The notes: generated from the letters alone by a model not told the origin. Positions 33,136 to 42,475 are shown, numbered from the stretch's first letter. The stretch: DNA of 64,000 nucleotides from CAVQNQ01 sp963714205 (GCA_963714205.1 CAVQNQ010000007.1:248001-312000); one strand, 5' to 3'. Program-made: numbers and translations.

Positions 33136-34470
33136 GTGGCGGATGGGATGCTCGTTCGCGTGACGCTTTTGCTCTCCGCCGCTCTGGCCCTCCAGGCGCA
33201 AGACCCGCCGGACATTCCCCCCACGGAGAACTGGAATGTTTATTTCCAGGCCACTTCGATCGGCCAGTACCATGGCGCCTTCGATGCGGCCTACTCCGGG
33301 CCGCTCAGCCTGGCGGATCATCCCGAGGCGGAGGCTTCGCTGACGACCACACTGTTCCTGGGTCTTCGCCCGGCCCGCGACACCATGATCTATTTCGACC
33401 CGGAAGTGGCCGGGGGCCGGGGCTTCAGCGGAGTCAACGGCCTCGCCGATTCCCCCAACGGGGAACTGCCGCGCGTGGCCCAAGCAAGGCCCACGCCTTA
33501 CCTGGCGCGTCTTTACGTGACGCAGGATATCGCGTTAGGCGACGAGCGGGAAGCGGTCGAGAGTGACGCCAACCAGCTTGCCGGTAGCCGTCCCGCGAGA
33601 CGCTACTCGATCTCCGCCGGCCGCTTCAGCCTCTCCGATTTTTTCGACGACAACCGCTACTCCCACGATCCGCGCACGCAGTTCATGGGGTGGGCCGTGA
33701 TGTACAACGGCGCGTGGGATTACCCCGCCGATACGCGCGGCTACACGTGGGGCTGGGTGCATGAGCTGCACATGCGACGCTGGTCCGTGCGCTACGCCAG
33801 CGCGGCCATGCCGAAAGTGGCCAACGGGCTGCGCTTCGACCGCCGCCTGTTTCGCGACCGCGGCGACGAAGTGGAAGGCGAGTGGCGCTTCAAGCCGTCC
33901 GGGCGCGAGGGAGCGGTCCGCGCGCTGGCCTACCAGAACCACGCGGATATGGGCACTTACGCCGACGCGCTGCAGCTGGCGGCCCAGACCGGCGCCACGC
34001 CGGACGTGATCGCCACGCGGCGGATCGGCACTCTGAAATACGGATTCGGCGTCAGCGCCGATCAGGAGTTGACGAGCGACATCGGCATCTTCGGGCGGTG
34101 GGGTTGGGACGACGGCAAGACCGAGAGCTTCGCGTTCACGGCCATGGATCGCCTGGTGGAAGGCGGTGTCTCGATTACCGGAACGCGCTGGAAGCGCCCC
34201 CACGATACGGTGGCCACCGAGATCAACTCGGGCGGCCTGGCGGGCGTCCACGCGCTCTACCTGGAGCGCGGCGGCCTCGACTTTCTGATCGGCGACGGCA
34301 CTCTGCACTACGGCCGCGAGCTGGTTTCGGAGAGCTACTACTCGGCGCGCCTGATGGCGGGAGTGTGGCTGAGCGTCGACCTGCAGCACGTGAACAATCC
34401 GGCATACAACCGCGATCGCGGGCCGGTCTGGATCGGTTCGCTGCGCCTGCACATCGAAGGCGGAAAATAG
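33136..34470 (+). CDS. OprB-family carbohydrate-selective porin-like protein
   Basis: Predicted outer-membrane beta-barrel of about 444 aa. A signal peptide (LVRVTLLLSAALALQAQ) follows the GTG at 33136; an ATG at 33148 is also possible. The mature part has WNVYFQATSIGQYHGAFDAAYSG, typical of OprB/AlgE-like barrels, then FSLSDFFDDNRYSHDPRTQF and TWGWVHELHMRRWSVRYASA, and ends with an amphipathic strand (WIGSLRLHIEGGK). It begins 31 bases after the response regulator on the same strand and could be co-transcribed. Substrate is not readable; the metal-response context may mean a different solute. Confidence 0.82.
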   Translation: MADGMLVRVTLLLSAALALQAQDPPDIPPTENWNVYFQATSIGQYHGAFDAAYSGPLSLADHPEAEASLTTTLFLGLRPARDTMIYFDPEVAGGRGFSGVNGLADSPNGELPRVAQARPTPYLARLYVTQDIALGDEREAVESDANQLAGSRPARRYSISAGRFSLSDFFDDNRYSHDPRTQFMGWAVMYNGAWDYPADTRGYTWGWVHELHMRRWSVRYASAAMPKVANGLRFDRRLFRDRGDEVEGEWRFKPSGREGAVRALAYQNHADMGTYADALQLAAQTGATPDVIATRRIGTLKYGFGVSADQELTSDIGIFGRWGWDDGKTESFAFTAMDRLVEGGVSITGTRWKRPHDTVATEINSGGLAGVHALYLERGGLDFLIGDGTLHYGRELVSESYYSARLMAGVWLSVDLQHVNNPAYNRDRGPVWIGSLRLHIEGGK

Positions 34471-34475
34471 GGGCG

Positions 34476-35696
34476 CTACTTGACCGCGGCGAAGAGCTTG
34501 GCCAGAACTTTCACCACCTGGTCCACTTCCTTCTCCGTCACGATGTAGGGCGGCAGGAAGCGCAGCACGGTGTCGTGCGTGCAGTTGATCAGCACGCCCT
34601 CCGCCATGGCGCCCGTTACGAAATCCTTGCCGGGAATCGCCAGCTCCATGCCGATCATCAGCCCGAAGCCGCGCACTTCCTTGACGAAGGAGTGCTTGCG
34701 CGCCAGCTCGTTGAGGCTCACATGGAAGTAGCCGCCCACGCGCTGGATCGCGGGCAACAGCTCGTCGAGGATGTCGAAGAACTCCAACGCCACGCGGCAC
34801 GCCAGCGGGCCGCCGCCGAAGGTAGAGCCGTGCATCCCCGGCTTGATCGCCGCCGCGGCGCGCGCGTTGGCCACGATCACGCCCAGCGGCAGGCCGCAGG
34901 CCAGCGGCTTGGCCGCCGCCAGCACATCCGGGAGAATCACGGGCGCCGAACGCTGGTAGGCAAAATATGTGCCCGGACGGCCCACACCGCACTGCACTTC
35001 GTCGGCCACCAGCAGGGCATTGTAGCGATCCGCCAGAGTTCGCGCCTTGGCCACGTATTCGTGCGTGAGCGGATAGATGCCGCCCTCGCCCTGGATCATC
35101 TCGAGCACAACGCCGGCGGTTCGCTCGCTGAAGGCGGCTTCCAGAGCCGCGATGTCGTTAATGGGAACGAAGTGCACACCCGCCAGCAGCGGCTCGAAAT
35201 CGCTCCGGTACTTGGCCTGGCCGGTGATGGACAGCGCGCCCAGCGTGCGGCCGTGAAAGGAATTTTCCAGCGAGATGATTTCGAACTTCTCGGGATGGAT
35301 GGCGCGGCCATGCGCACGAACCATCTTGAGCGCGCCCTCCATGGCCTCCGTGCCCGTGTTGGCGAAGAAGGTGCGCTCCAGCCCGCTGGCCTCGGCCAGG
35401 CGTTTCGCCAGGGGACCCTGATACTGGTGGTAATAAAGATTGGAGCAATGTATCATCAGGCCGGCCTGCTCGCGGATCACTTTGAGGAGACGCGGATGCG
35501 CGTGGCCGAGCGCGTTCACGCCGATTCCGGCGATGAAATCCAGGTAGCGGCGGCCTTCGAGGTCGTACACATAGCAGCCTTTGCCACGGGCCAGAACCAG
35601 GGGATAGCGGGCGTAATTCTGGAGTACATATTCACGTTCGAGGTCCATGACCGCCTGCGCGGATGCGGCTATGCCGGGAGGAAGGGCGCCAGTCAT
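34476..35696 (-). CDS. argD: Class III aminotransferase, acetylornithine aminotransferase-like
   Basis: PLP-dependent transaminase of 406 aa, probably converting N-acetylglutamate semialdehyde to N-acetylornithine in arginine synthesis. Motifs are YDLEGRRYLDFIAGIGVNALGH near residue 40, FFANTGTEAMEGALKMVRAH near 100, LLVADEVQCGVGRPGTYFA near 225 (the PLP ring-contacting Asp), and AAAKPLACGLPLG with the PLP lysine. The frame is open far upstream but the true start is the ATG at 35696. argC and argB lie 18 kb away in the same window, so the pathway is split. Other class III aminotransferases (ornithine, GABA) are alternatives. Confidence 0.85.
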   Translation of the reverse strand: MTGALPPGIAASAQAVMDLEREYVLQNYARYPLVLARGKGCYVYDLEGRRYLDFIAGIGVNALGHAHPRLLKVIREQAGLMIHCSNLYYHQYQGPLAKRLAEASGLERTFFANTGTEAMEGALKMVRAHGRAIHPEKFEIISLENSFHGRTLGALSITGQAKYRSDFEPLLAGVHFVPINDIAALEAAFSERTAGVVLEMIQGEGGIYPLTHEYVAKARTLADRYNALLVADEVQCGVGRPGTYFAYQRSAPVILPDVLAAAKPLACGLPLGVIVANARAAAAIKPGMHGSTFGGGPLACRVALEFFDILDELLPAIQRVGGYFHVSLNELARKHSFVKEVRGFGLMIGMELAIPGKDFVTGAMAEGVLINCTHDTVLRFLPPYIVTEKEVDQVVKVLAKLFAAVK

Positions 35697-35738
35697 TCCA
35701 TCATCATAACGTAAGCCGAAGCGGCCACCCCCGATGGT

Positions 35739-36896
35739 ATGCTGATCGTTTCGGACATGATAGCCGGCCCTCCTCCCCGTGTGGCTTCCCGTACCGTCTC
35801 GCGCGCGGTATGGGCGTGCCTGCTCGCGGTGGCGGGGGTGTTCGGCCTGGATGCGCTGCTCTTCCGCACGGGACTCTACCCTTCCATTCTGGAGCCGGAT
35901 TCCATGGCGGGGCGTTTCGAGCTGATCCTGCACAAGGAGCAGAAGGCGCAGGCGCGTTACGGCGCCAACCTGGTCGAGACGCTGGGCGATTCGCGTTTCG
36001 CCTATTATCCGCGGGTGGCCAACCAGTTGACTCCCGAGACCGGCTACGCGTTCCGCCACGCCGGCGTGGCAGGCACCGACATACGCGCGTGGGGCTACAT
36101 GCTGCGCGATCTCGACCCCACGCGGCGGCGCTATCGTGCCATTGTGCTCGGCGTGGACGATTATGACGACGAAGACGGCTCCTACGATATCGGCGACGAC
36201 CTGGCTACCCTGCGCTACGTGATCGCGCGCCTGCGTCTTGCCGATGTGTTCGAGCTGGCGCGCTCCTTCGATGACCGCACGTCCCGCTGGGAGACTATCC
36301 GGGGCGGTCTGCTGAAAGGCATCGTATACCAGGCCGATATCCTGGCCTTCCTGACGCATCCGCTCAAGCGGCTGGCCTACGTGCGCCTGTGCAACCAGGG
36401 CTACGAAGGCTGGACCTGGGACTACGTGGATTCGAAGAATAGCGTGGCCGGATTTCAGGTGGATTGGAAGACCATGACCGCCACGTTCCCGCCGGGCGTG
36501 GAGCAGAGCTTCCGCGACGAGGTTCGGAACTGGGTGCTGTATCCGGCTAAGCCGCAGACCGGGCACAAGGCCGCTTTCCGGCGCAAATGGTACGGCGAAC
36601 TGATCGACCGCTATCGCGGGTCGCCCACCAAAATCGTGTTCCTGCGGCTGCCGCGCGGTCCCGCGCCGCGGCCGGAGGGGCTGGTGGTGAAGAAGAGCAG
36701 CTCGATTCGCGAGCTGGCGGCCCGGCCGGGCGTGATCCTGGTGGATGAGCACGCGTTCGATTCGCTGGAGCGTCCCGAGCTGTTTAAAGACGCCTTCCAC
36801 CTGAACGACGAGGGCTGCGCGCGCTTCTCGGCCATGATGGCGCGGGAAGTCTCGAAAGCGCTCGCGCAGCCGGCGGTTCGCGAGGCGCGGAGATGA
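35739..36896 (+). CDS. SGNH-type membrane-anchored protein, first of three tandem copies
   Basis: Protein of 385 aa (ATG at 35739; ATG at 35757 also possible). One N-terminal membrane anchor (residues ~24-42, VWACLLAVAGVFGLDALLF) precedes a large extracytoplasmic domain. Block I of the SGNH family is TLGDSRFAYYPRV with Ser85; the terminal block is KDAFHLNDEGCARFS, giving the DxxH pair Asp351/His354. This is the arrangement in AlgJ/AlgX/DltD-like partners of MBOAT acyltransferases, which hand acyl groups to polysaccharides or wall polymers outside the cell. It overlaps the next gene by 4 bases. The remaining sequence is not close to any family I can name with confidence. Confidence 0.75.
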   Translation: MLIVSDMIAGPPPRVASRTVSRAVWACLLAVAGVFGLDALLFRTGLYPSILEPDSMAGRFELILHKEQKAQARYGANLVETLGDSRFAYYPRVANQLTPETGYAFRHAGVAGTDIRAWGYMLRDLDPTRRRYRAIVLGVDDYDDEDGSYDIGDDLATLRYVIARLRLADVFELARSFDDRTSRWETIRGGLLKGIVYQADILAFLTHPLKRLAYVRLCNQGYEGWTWDYVDSKNSVAGFQVDWKTMTATFPPGVEQSFRDEVRNWVLYPAKPQTGHKAAFRRKWYGELIDRYRGSPTKIVFLRLPRGPAPRPEGLVVKKSSSIRELAARPGVILVDEHAFDSLERPELFKDAFHLNDEGCARFSAMMAREVSKALAQPAVREARR

Positions 36897-38014
36897 TCCC
36901 GCGCGCGGTCGGCCGCCCCCTGCTGGCGTCGGTGGCGGCGCTCGCGGGCCTCTTCGGCGCGGATGCGCTGTTGTTCCGCACGCCGCTCTACCCCTCGTAT
37001 CTGGAACCGGATTCCTCGACCGGGCTGTTTGAGCTGATTCTGGCCAAGGAGCAGCGCGCGCAGCGGCGTTTGGGCGACAACGTGGTGGTGACGCTGGGCG
37101 ATTCGCGCCTGGCCTACTATCCGCGCGTAGCCAACCAGCTGACCGCCGAGACCGGGTACGTCTTCCGCAGCGCCGGGGTGGCCGGCAGCGATCCACGCCT
37201 GTGGTATTACATGCTGCGCGACCTGGACCCCACGGCCCGCCGCTACCGCGCCATCGTGCTGGCCGTCAGCGATTACGACGACGAGGACGTGCCCTGGGAT
37301 TTCACCGACGGCATACGCGACCTGCACTACGCGGTGGCCCGCCTGCGCCTCGCGGACGCATTCGATTTCGCCGCTTCGTTCCCCGGCCCGGCGCTCCAAT
37401 GGCAAGCCCTCCGCGGCGCACTTCTGAAGGGCACGGTATACCAAGCCGATATCGAGGCGTTTCTCTCGCACCCGCTGAAGCGCATCGCCTACGTGCGCCT
37501 GTGCCGCCAGGGATACGAAGGCTGGACCTACGATTTCCATGAGAGCCCGCGGAGCCTGGCGGGCCTGGAGATCGATTGGGCGCGCTGGACCTTCACCGCC
37601 CCGTCCTCGGTGGATGCCGAACAGCGGCGCTCGGTCGAGCTGTCGCTGATGTACCGCCCGGCGCCGCAAATCGGCGTGTTTGGCGCTTTCCGGCGGAAAT
37701 GGTTCGGCCGGATTCTGGATCGCTATCGCGGATCGCCGACGCGGATCGTGTTCATTCGCCTGCCGCGCGGCCCCATTGCGCGGCCGGATAACCTGGTGCG
37801 GAAACAGAGTGCCTCGGTGCGCGAACTAGCCGGGCGGCCCGGTGTGCTGCTGGCCGCCGAACATGCCTTTGATGCGCTCGAGCGTCCCGAGTTATACAAA
37901 GACGGACAGCATCTCAACGACGAAGGCTGCGCGCGCTTCTCGGCCATGCTGGCCCGCGAGGTGAGCCGCCTGCTGGGAGGTGTAGTTGAAAAGCGGCCGG
38001 GAGGGTCTTTGTAA
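36893..38014 (+). CDS. SGNH-type membrane-anchored protein, second tandem copy
   Basis: Protein of 373 aa, paralogous to its neighbours over the whole length. A membrane anchor (about residues 8-27) is followed by block I TLGDSRLAYYPRVANQLT with Ser71 and the final KDGQHLNDEGCARFS with Asp337/His340. Shared landmarks between copies include AGVAGSDPRLWYYMLRDLDP, YEGWTYDF and RLPRGPIARPDNLV. The ATG overlaps the first copy's stop; the third copy starts 17 bases later. Copies 1 and 2 are closest to each other by eye. Same putative role as the first copy. Confidence 0.75.
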   Translation: MIPRAVGRPLLASVAALAGLFGADALLFRTPLYPSYLEPDSSTGLFELILAKEQRAQRRLGDNVVVTLGDSRLAYYPRVANQLTAETGYVFRSAGVAGSDPRLWYYMLRDLDPTARRYRAIVLAVSDYDDEDVPWDFTDGIRDLHYAVARLRLADAFDFAASFPGPALQWQALRGALLKGTVYQADIEAFLSHPLKRIAYVRLCRQGYEGWTYDFHESPRSLAGLEIDWARWTFTAPSSVDAEQRRSVELSLMYRPAPQIGVFGAFRRKWFGRILDRYRGSPTRIVFIRLPRGPIARPDNLVRKQSASVRELAGRPGVLLAAEHAFDALERPELYKDGQHLNDEGCARFSAMLAREVSRLLGGVVEKRPGGSL

Positions 38015-38031
38015 GATCGAGCCCCTGTCCC

Positions 38032-39156
38032 GTGTCCGTAAAGAATGCTGCCGCCCGCGGCTGGCTTGCCCCCGTGCTGGCTTGCCTGCTGGCCGTGACT
38101 GGAGTCTTCGGGCTCGACGCGCTGCTGTTCCGAACCGGCTTCTACACGCACTGGCTGCAACCGGATTCCTCTACCGGTCTCTTCGAATTGATCCTGCGGC
38201 GCGAGCAGCGGGCTCAGGAAAAGGCCGGAGACAACCTGGTGCTGACGCTGGGCAATTCGCGCTTCGGTTACTCCCGGAAGGTAATTGACCAAGAGCCGGT
38301 GGCGAAACCGTATGTTTTCCGGGACGCGGGTGTGGCCGGCAGCGACCCCCGCGTATGGTTCTTCATGCTGCGCGATCTGGACCCCACGGCGCGGCGCTAT
38401 CGGGCGATCGTCTTTGGTGTGGACGACTATGAAGACGAGGACCGGTTGTTCGATCCGGCCAACGACCCGCGCGACCTGCACTACGTCATTGCCCGGCTCC
38501 GGCTGGGCGACGTGGTCGATTTTGCCCGCTCCTTTCCCAACTGGGAACAGCAGTGGGCGGCCCTCCGCGGCGGCCTGCTCAAAGGTATCGTCTTCCAGAG
38601 CGACATCTTGGAATTCCTCACCAACCCGCTCAAGCGCATCGCATACGTGCAGCTTTGCGACCAGGGTTTCGCGGGATGGTCATACGACTACCTGGAGACG
38701 ACCCGCAGCATGGCAGGCCTTGGGATCGACTGGTCCACCCTGCAGGTGACTTTCCCCCCGGGAGCCGACGACGATCAGCGCGGTTCCGTCAAGAGTTTTC
38801 TCGCCCACGCACCCGATCCGCAGACCGGCAAGCTGGCCGCGTTCTTCCGGACATGGCTGGGACGCACGATCGATCGCTACCGGGGTTCGCCCACCAAGCT
38901 CATTTTCACGCGGCTGCCGCGCGGCCCGATACCGCGACCCGATGGCTTGGTTAAGAAGAAAAGCGCTTCGATTCGCGAACTGGCGGCGCGGCCCAATGTC
39001 GTGCTGGCTAACGAACACGCTTTCGACGCGCTGGAGCGGCCCGAGTTTTTCAGGGATGGAATGCACCTGAATCGCGAAGGCATCAACCGCTTCTCGGTGA
39101 TGCTGGCCGCGGAGGTCGCCCGCATTCTGGGGCCGCCGGAACAAGATAAGAGGTAA
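38032..39156 (+). CDS. SGNH-type membrane-anchored protein, third tandem copy (GNS variant)
   Basis: Protein of 374 aa starting at GTG 38032. It has the same anchor and fold landmarks as the other two (YVFRDAGVAGSDPRVWFFML, RLPRGPIPRPDGLV), but block I reads TLGNSRFGYSRKV: the Asp of GDS is Asn, while the nucleophile Ser76 is kept. The terminal DxxH is present (RDGMHLNREG, Asp342/His345). The change need not abolish activity, because the catalytic acid is in the C-terminal block. It ends 8 bases before the MBOAT gene, so the four genes look like one transcription unit. Confidence 0.75.
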   Translation: MSVKNAAARGWLAPVLACLLAVTGVFGLDALLFRTGFYTHWLQPDSSTGLFELILRREQRAQEKAGDNLVLTLGNSRFGYSRKVIDQEPVAKPYVFRDAGVAGSDPRVWFFMLRDLDPTARRYRAIVFGVDDYEDEDRLFDPANDPRDLHYVIARLRLGDVVDFARSFPNWEQQWAALRGGLLKGIVFQSDILEFLTNPLKRIAYVQLCDQGFAGWSYDYLETTRSMAGLGIDWSTLQVTFPPGADDDQRGSVKSFLAHAPDPQTGKLAAFFRTWLGRTIDRYRGSPTKLIFTRLPRGPIPRPDGLVKKKSASIRELAARPNVVLANEHAFDALERPEFFRDGMHLNREGINRFSVMLAAEVARILGPPEQDKR

Positions 39157-39164
39157 TCGACGCC

Positions 39165-40559
39165 ATGCTCTTCAACACCACGCATTTCTTCATATTCCTC
39201 GCGGTGGTGCTGGCTCTGTTCTATTCCAGCCCTCGCTCATTCCGCCGTTATATTCTGCTGGCGGCCAGTTACTTCTTTTACGGCACGTGGAACTATAAGT
39301 TCATCCTCCTGCTACTGACTCTGACGGCCATCGATTACACCGCGGGCCTTTGGCTGGAGCGCATTCCTCCGGGGCCACGCCGCAAGGCCGTGCTCATCAT
39401 GAGCCTCTCGGCGAACCTGGGATTCCTGGGCTTCTTCAAGTACTTCAATTTCCTGGCGGCCAACCTGGCGCTGGCGATGGGCAAGCCGGCGCACGCGTAC
39501 TTCTGGGATATCGTCCTGCCGCTGGGCATCAGCTTCCACACCTTCCAGAGCATGTCGTACGTGGTGGATGTCTACCGCGGCCAGCAGAAGGCCGTGCGCA
39601 ACGTCATCGATTACGCCCTGTACATCTGCTTCTTCCCGCAGCTCGTAGCCGGGCCTATCGTGCGCGCGCGGAATTTCTTCCCCGACCTGTGGGATTGGCA
39701 CGCGCCTTCTTCCGGAGACGTTTCGCGCGGCCTGTTCCTGGTGGCGCTCGGACTGACTAAGAAGATGGCCTTCGCCGACCAGTTCGCAAAAGTGGCCAAT
39801 AGCTATTTCTCGAATGTGGCGGGCAACCCGGGGGTGGTCACCGCGTGGTCCGGCGTGGTGGCATTCGGGCTGCAAATCTACTTCGATTTTTCGGGCTATA
39901 CAGATATGGCTATCGGGATGGCGTTGCTGCTGGGCTTTCATTTCCCGGTGAATTTCCGGCGGCCGTACCTGGCTTCGAGCATCACCGATTTCTGGCGCCG
40001 CTGGCACATCTCGCTCTCGACCTGGCTGCGCGACTATCTCTACATCCCTCTAGGCGGCAACCGCCACGGCCGTTGGAAGACCTATCGCAACCTGATGCTG
40101 ACCATGCTGCTGGGCGGCCTGTGGCACGGGGCGAGCTGGAATTTCGTGATCTGGGGTGGATACCACGGGGCGCTGCTGAGCATCGAGCGCCTCTTGCGCG
40201 GGGACCGGCCGGTGAGCGATCGCTGGACCTGGCTCTATCCGTTCCAGGCTATGGTGACCTTCGGCTTGGTCATGATCAGTTGGGTCTTCTTCCGGGCCGC
40301 CGATCTGCCGCAGAGCATGCAGGTGATGCGGCAGCTCTTCGGCCGCACGCAGGGACACCTGCTGCTGGAGCCGTGGCACATCGGCCTGGCCGTCGCGGCG
40401 CTCCTGCTGGCCATCGGAGAAGAGAAACTGGAGTGGTTCGAGCGCCTGATGGATGCGCCCATTCTCGCCTATGCTTCGGCAATGGCGGTGATGCTCTTCG
40501 TGCTGGAGATCTTCGGCGTGATCGACGCCCGAATCCCGTTTATCTATTTCCAGTTCTAA
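39165..40559 (+). CDS. MBOAT-family membrane O-acyltransferase (AlgI/DltB/PatA-type)
   Basis: Polytopic inner-membrane acyltransferase of 464 aa. About ten hydrophobic segments are visible. The family signature GLWHGASWNFVIWGGYHGAL with the active histidine lies near residues 318-337, preceded by FDFSGYTDMAIGMALLLGF and FWRRWHISLSTWLRDYLYIPLGGNR. It would move an acyl group (probably acetyl) across the membrane from a cytoplasmic donor to an extracytoplasmic partner, here most likely one or more of the three SGNH proteins directly upstream. The acceptor polymer is unknown: no polysaccharide synthase gene is next to it. Confidence 0.93.
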   Translation: MLFNTTHFFIFLAVVLALFYSSPRSFRRYILLAASYFFYGTWNYKFILLLLTLTAIDYTAGLWLERIPPGPRRKAVLIMSLSANLGFLGFFKYFNFLAANLALAMGKPAHAYFWDIVLPLGISFHTFQSMSYVVDVYRGQQKAVRNVIDYALYICFFPQLVAGPIVRARNFFPDLWDWHAPSSGDVSRGLFLVALGLTKKMAFADQFAKVANSYFSNVAGNPGVVTAWSGVVAFGLQIYFDFSGYTDMAIGMALLLGFHFPVNFRRPYLASSITDFWRRWHISLSTWLRDYLYIPLGGNRHGRWKTYRNLMLTMLLGGLWHGASWNFVIWGGYHGALLSIERLLRGDRPVSDRWTWLYPFQAMVTFGLVMISWVFFRAADLPQSMQVMRQLFGRTQGHLLLEPWHIGLAVAALLLAIGEEKLEWFERLMDAPILAYASAMAVMLFVLEIFGVIDARIPFIYFQF

Positions 40560-40563
40560 ATAG

Positions 40564-40596
40564 GTTGGGGCACGCGAATCAATCGCCCGCCCCAAC
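40564..40596. terminator. Hairpin between convergent MBOAT and metallophosphoesterase genes
   Basis: GTTGGGGC (40564-40571) and GCCCCAAC (40589-40596) form a perfect 8-bp stem with a 17-base loop. It fills the 62-base space between two convergent genes. No T-run follows on either strand. Confidence 0.45.
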
Positions 40597-40621
40597 AACC
40601 GTAATTTAAGGAACCGCCGGC

Positions 40622-42475
40622 TTACCCTAACAACCCGGGCATGGCCTCGATATCGTTTTTCACAGCGAACTGGCCGTTGCAATTGATCACCGCCCACGCG
40701 GTGTTGGTGGCCGTGTCAACCCCGTACGTGCCCAGCCCATAGCTCGATTTCCACGGGCCCGCCACGAACTGCTTCGTGCCGCCGGTGTTTCTGTCGACAG
40801 CATTCACCCACCCCGCATTCTCGTCGAAAGAGCCAATACCGAAGCCCCCGTTGGCGGCGGTGGCAGGCGCCGACTCGTAGCTCAACGAGAGGGTGAAGGT
40901 ATCGGTCTGGTCGGAGCCGAGTGCCGAACCCATCCCCCACAGATAGAGGATGTCACTGGCCAACGTTCTCGAGTTCGACGCCTCCGCCTTCGCCTTCCAG
41001 CCGGTATCTACCACCTTCATCAGGGAAACGCCGTTGGCGTCAGTCGCCTTGCTGCCGTTGACGCCGGAGAGAATCTGAGCGACCGTCGGTCTGCCAGCCG
41101 CGACCGGAGCGGAATTATCCTGCACTACCGTGTAGCTCCCACCCGACGAAACCACGAACTCCTTGCCTTGCAGGCCGTAGCCGTATGTCTCTTGCCTGGT
41201 GAAGGTATATGCGGAGACGCTCGGAATTTCCAACTCGCTGGTTGCGCCGACGTTGATGCTCAGAGACATATTAATCGGAACTACAACCGCATAGTATTCG
41301 ACGGTTACATTGGCGCCATCCACGGTGACGATCTGGAACCCGACGCTGTTTAGCTGTTGCGAAAGCGGTACCCGCCGGCGCCTGCCGAAGGCCGGCACAT
41401 CGTAATAAACGTCGTTCGACTCACCCCCGTTGGCCGCCGAATTCGTCAGACTGCCTGCAGGAACATAGAACTTCGAGCTGTTGGAAGAGGTGAGGATCTG
41501 CGTTACCTTCGCGCTGCCGGTGGTCGTGGTCACGAACGAACGGTCATACATGTGATCGTGGCCATGAATGTAATAACGCACGCCATTCGAGGCCAGACTG
41601 TTGATGAATGCATCCGTCAGGGCAGGATTCAGGTCTGGTGAGTTCCCAAACAGCACATCGGCATGTTGGCACGTAACCAGGCCCTTATGGCCGAACACGA
41701 ATGCATGGCTGCCGGGGTACCTGCCTTGCAGCTGCTGGGTGATCCAGATCTGCTGAGTGCCTATGGTCGTCGCCAGCGCGTATGCCGGCGCCATCGGCTC
41801 CGTCGCGGGCGAGGCTGGAGTGAATTGATCGAGCAGAATAAAGCGCGCGTTTTCGAGATCGAACGAATAGGTCAGACCTCTCAGGTCGCCGACAACCGCC
41901 GGATCCGGGCTGCTGAAGTTGACACCGACCTGGAAGGTAGAACCGGGAGCTGGCATGGCCGGAATGCCCAGGTTGACGCTATCCGCCACACCCACGGCGG
42001 CGACGGCCGCGTCGATTTTAGCCGCCGGCGTCGCGTTGTGGATGCCGTTCCGAGTTTGGGGATATAGAGCCTGACATTCCGCCGCCTGGGGGGCGCCGTC
42101 GTCGTGATTGCCGCGGAGCGGGAAAAAGCCGATCCCGTTATCGTAGAGCGGCTGTGCATATAGCGCGCGAATGTCTTCCCCGGGGAGGGCGCCGCTATCG
42201 CAAAGGTCTCCGACGTGAATTACGAACTTGACCTTTTCCGCGATGAACTGCTGCTGGATCTGTTTCAGGATGCCGACCGCGCAAGTGTCCGGATCGTACC
42301 CATCGTCCGGGACCGTCCACTGCGTGTCGTTCATGACGCCGAACTTCCAGGCCCCCGGCGACGAACTGACCGCGCCCGATCGGGGCCTGGCCTGACTCTC
42401 TTTCGGGCGCGCTAATGCCAAAGCACCCGCGCCCATGGCCGCACGGCTCAGAAACTGTCTGCGATTCGAGATCAT
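40622..42475 (-). CDS. Tat-exported metallophosphoesterase with C-terminal beta-rich extension
   Basis: Calcineurin-like phosphoesterase of 617 aa, exported folded through Tat (signal MISNRRQFLSRAAMGAGALA with the RRxFL motif). The start at 42475 follows AAGGAG; the open frame upstream is not used. Metal-site motifs occur in order: HVGDLCDSG, LRGNHDDG, and YIHGHDHMYDR, the last near residue 320. The last ~200 residues are Ser/Thr/Gly-rich beta-type sequence (for example TFTLSLSYESAPATAANGG) without a recognisable domain. The substrate is unknown; secreted acid phosphatase-like or nuclease-like activity is possible. Confidence 0.85.
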   Translation of the reverse strand: MISNRRQFLSRAAMGAGALALARPKESQARPRSGAVSSSPGAWKFGVMNDTQWTVPDDGYDPDTCAVGILKQIQQQFIAEKVKFVIHVGDLCDSGALPGEDIRALYAQPLYDNGIGFFPLRGNHDDGAPQAAECQALYPQTRNGIHNATPAAKIDAAVAAVGVADSVNLGIPAMPAPGSTFQVGVNFSSPDPAVVGDLRGLTYSFDLENARFILLDQFTPASPATEPMAPAYALATTIGTQQIWITQQLQGRYPGSHAFVFGHKGLVTCQHADVLFGNSPDLNPALTDAFINSLASNGVRYYIHGHDHMYDRSFVTTTTGSAKVTQILTSSNSSKFYVPAGSLTNSAANGGESNDVYYDVPAFGRRRRVPLSQQLNSVGFQIVTVDGANVTVEYYAVVVPINMSLSINVGATSELEIPSVSAYTFTRQETYGYGLQGKEFVVSSGGSYTVVQDNSAPVAAGRPTVAQILSGVNGSKATDANGVSLMKVVDTGWKAKAEASNSRTLASDILYLWGMGSALGSDQTDTFTLSLSYESAPATAANGGFGIGSFDENAGWVNAVDRNTGGTKQFVAGPWKSSYGLGTYGVDTATNTAWAVINCNGQFAVKNDIEAMPGLLG

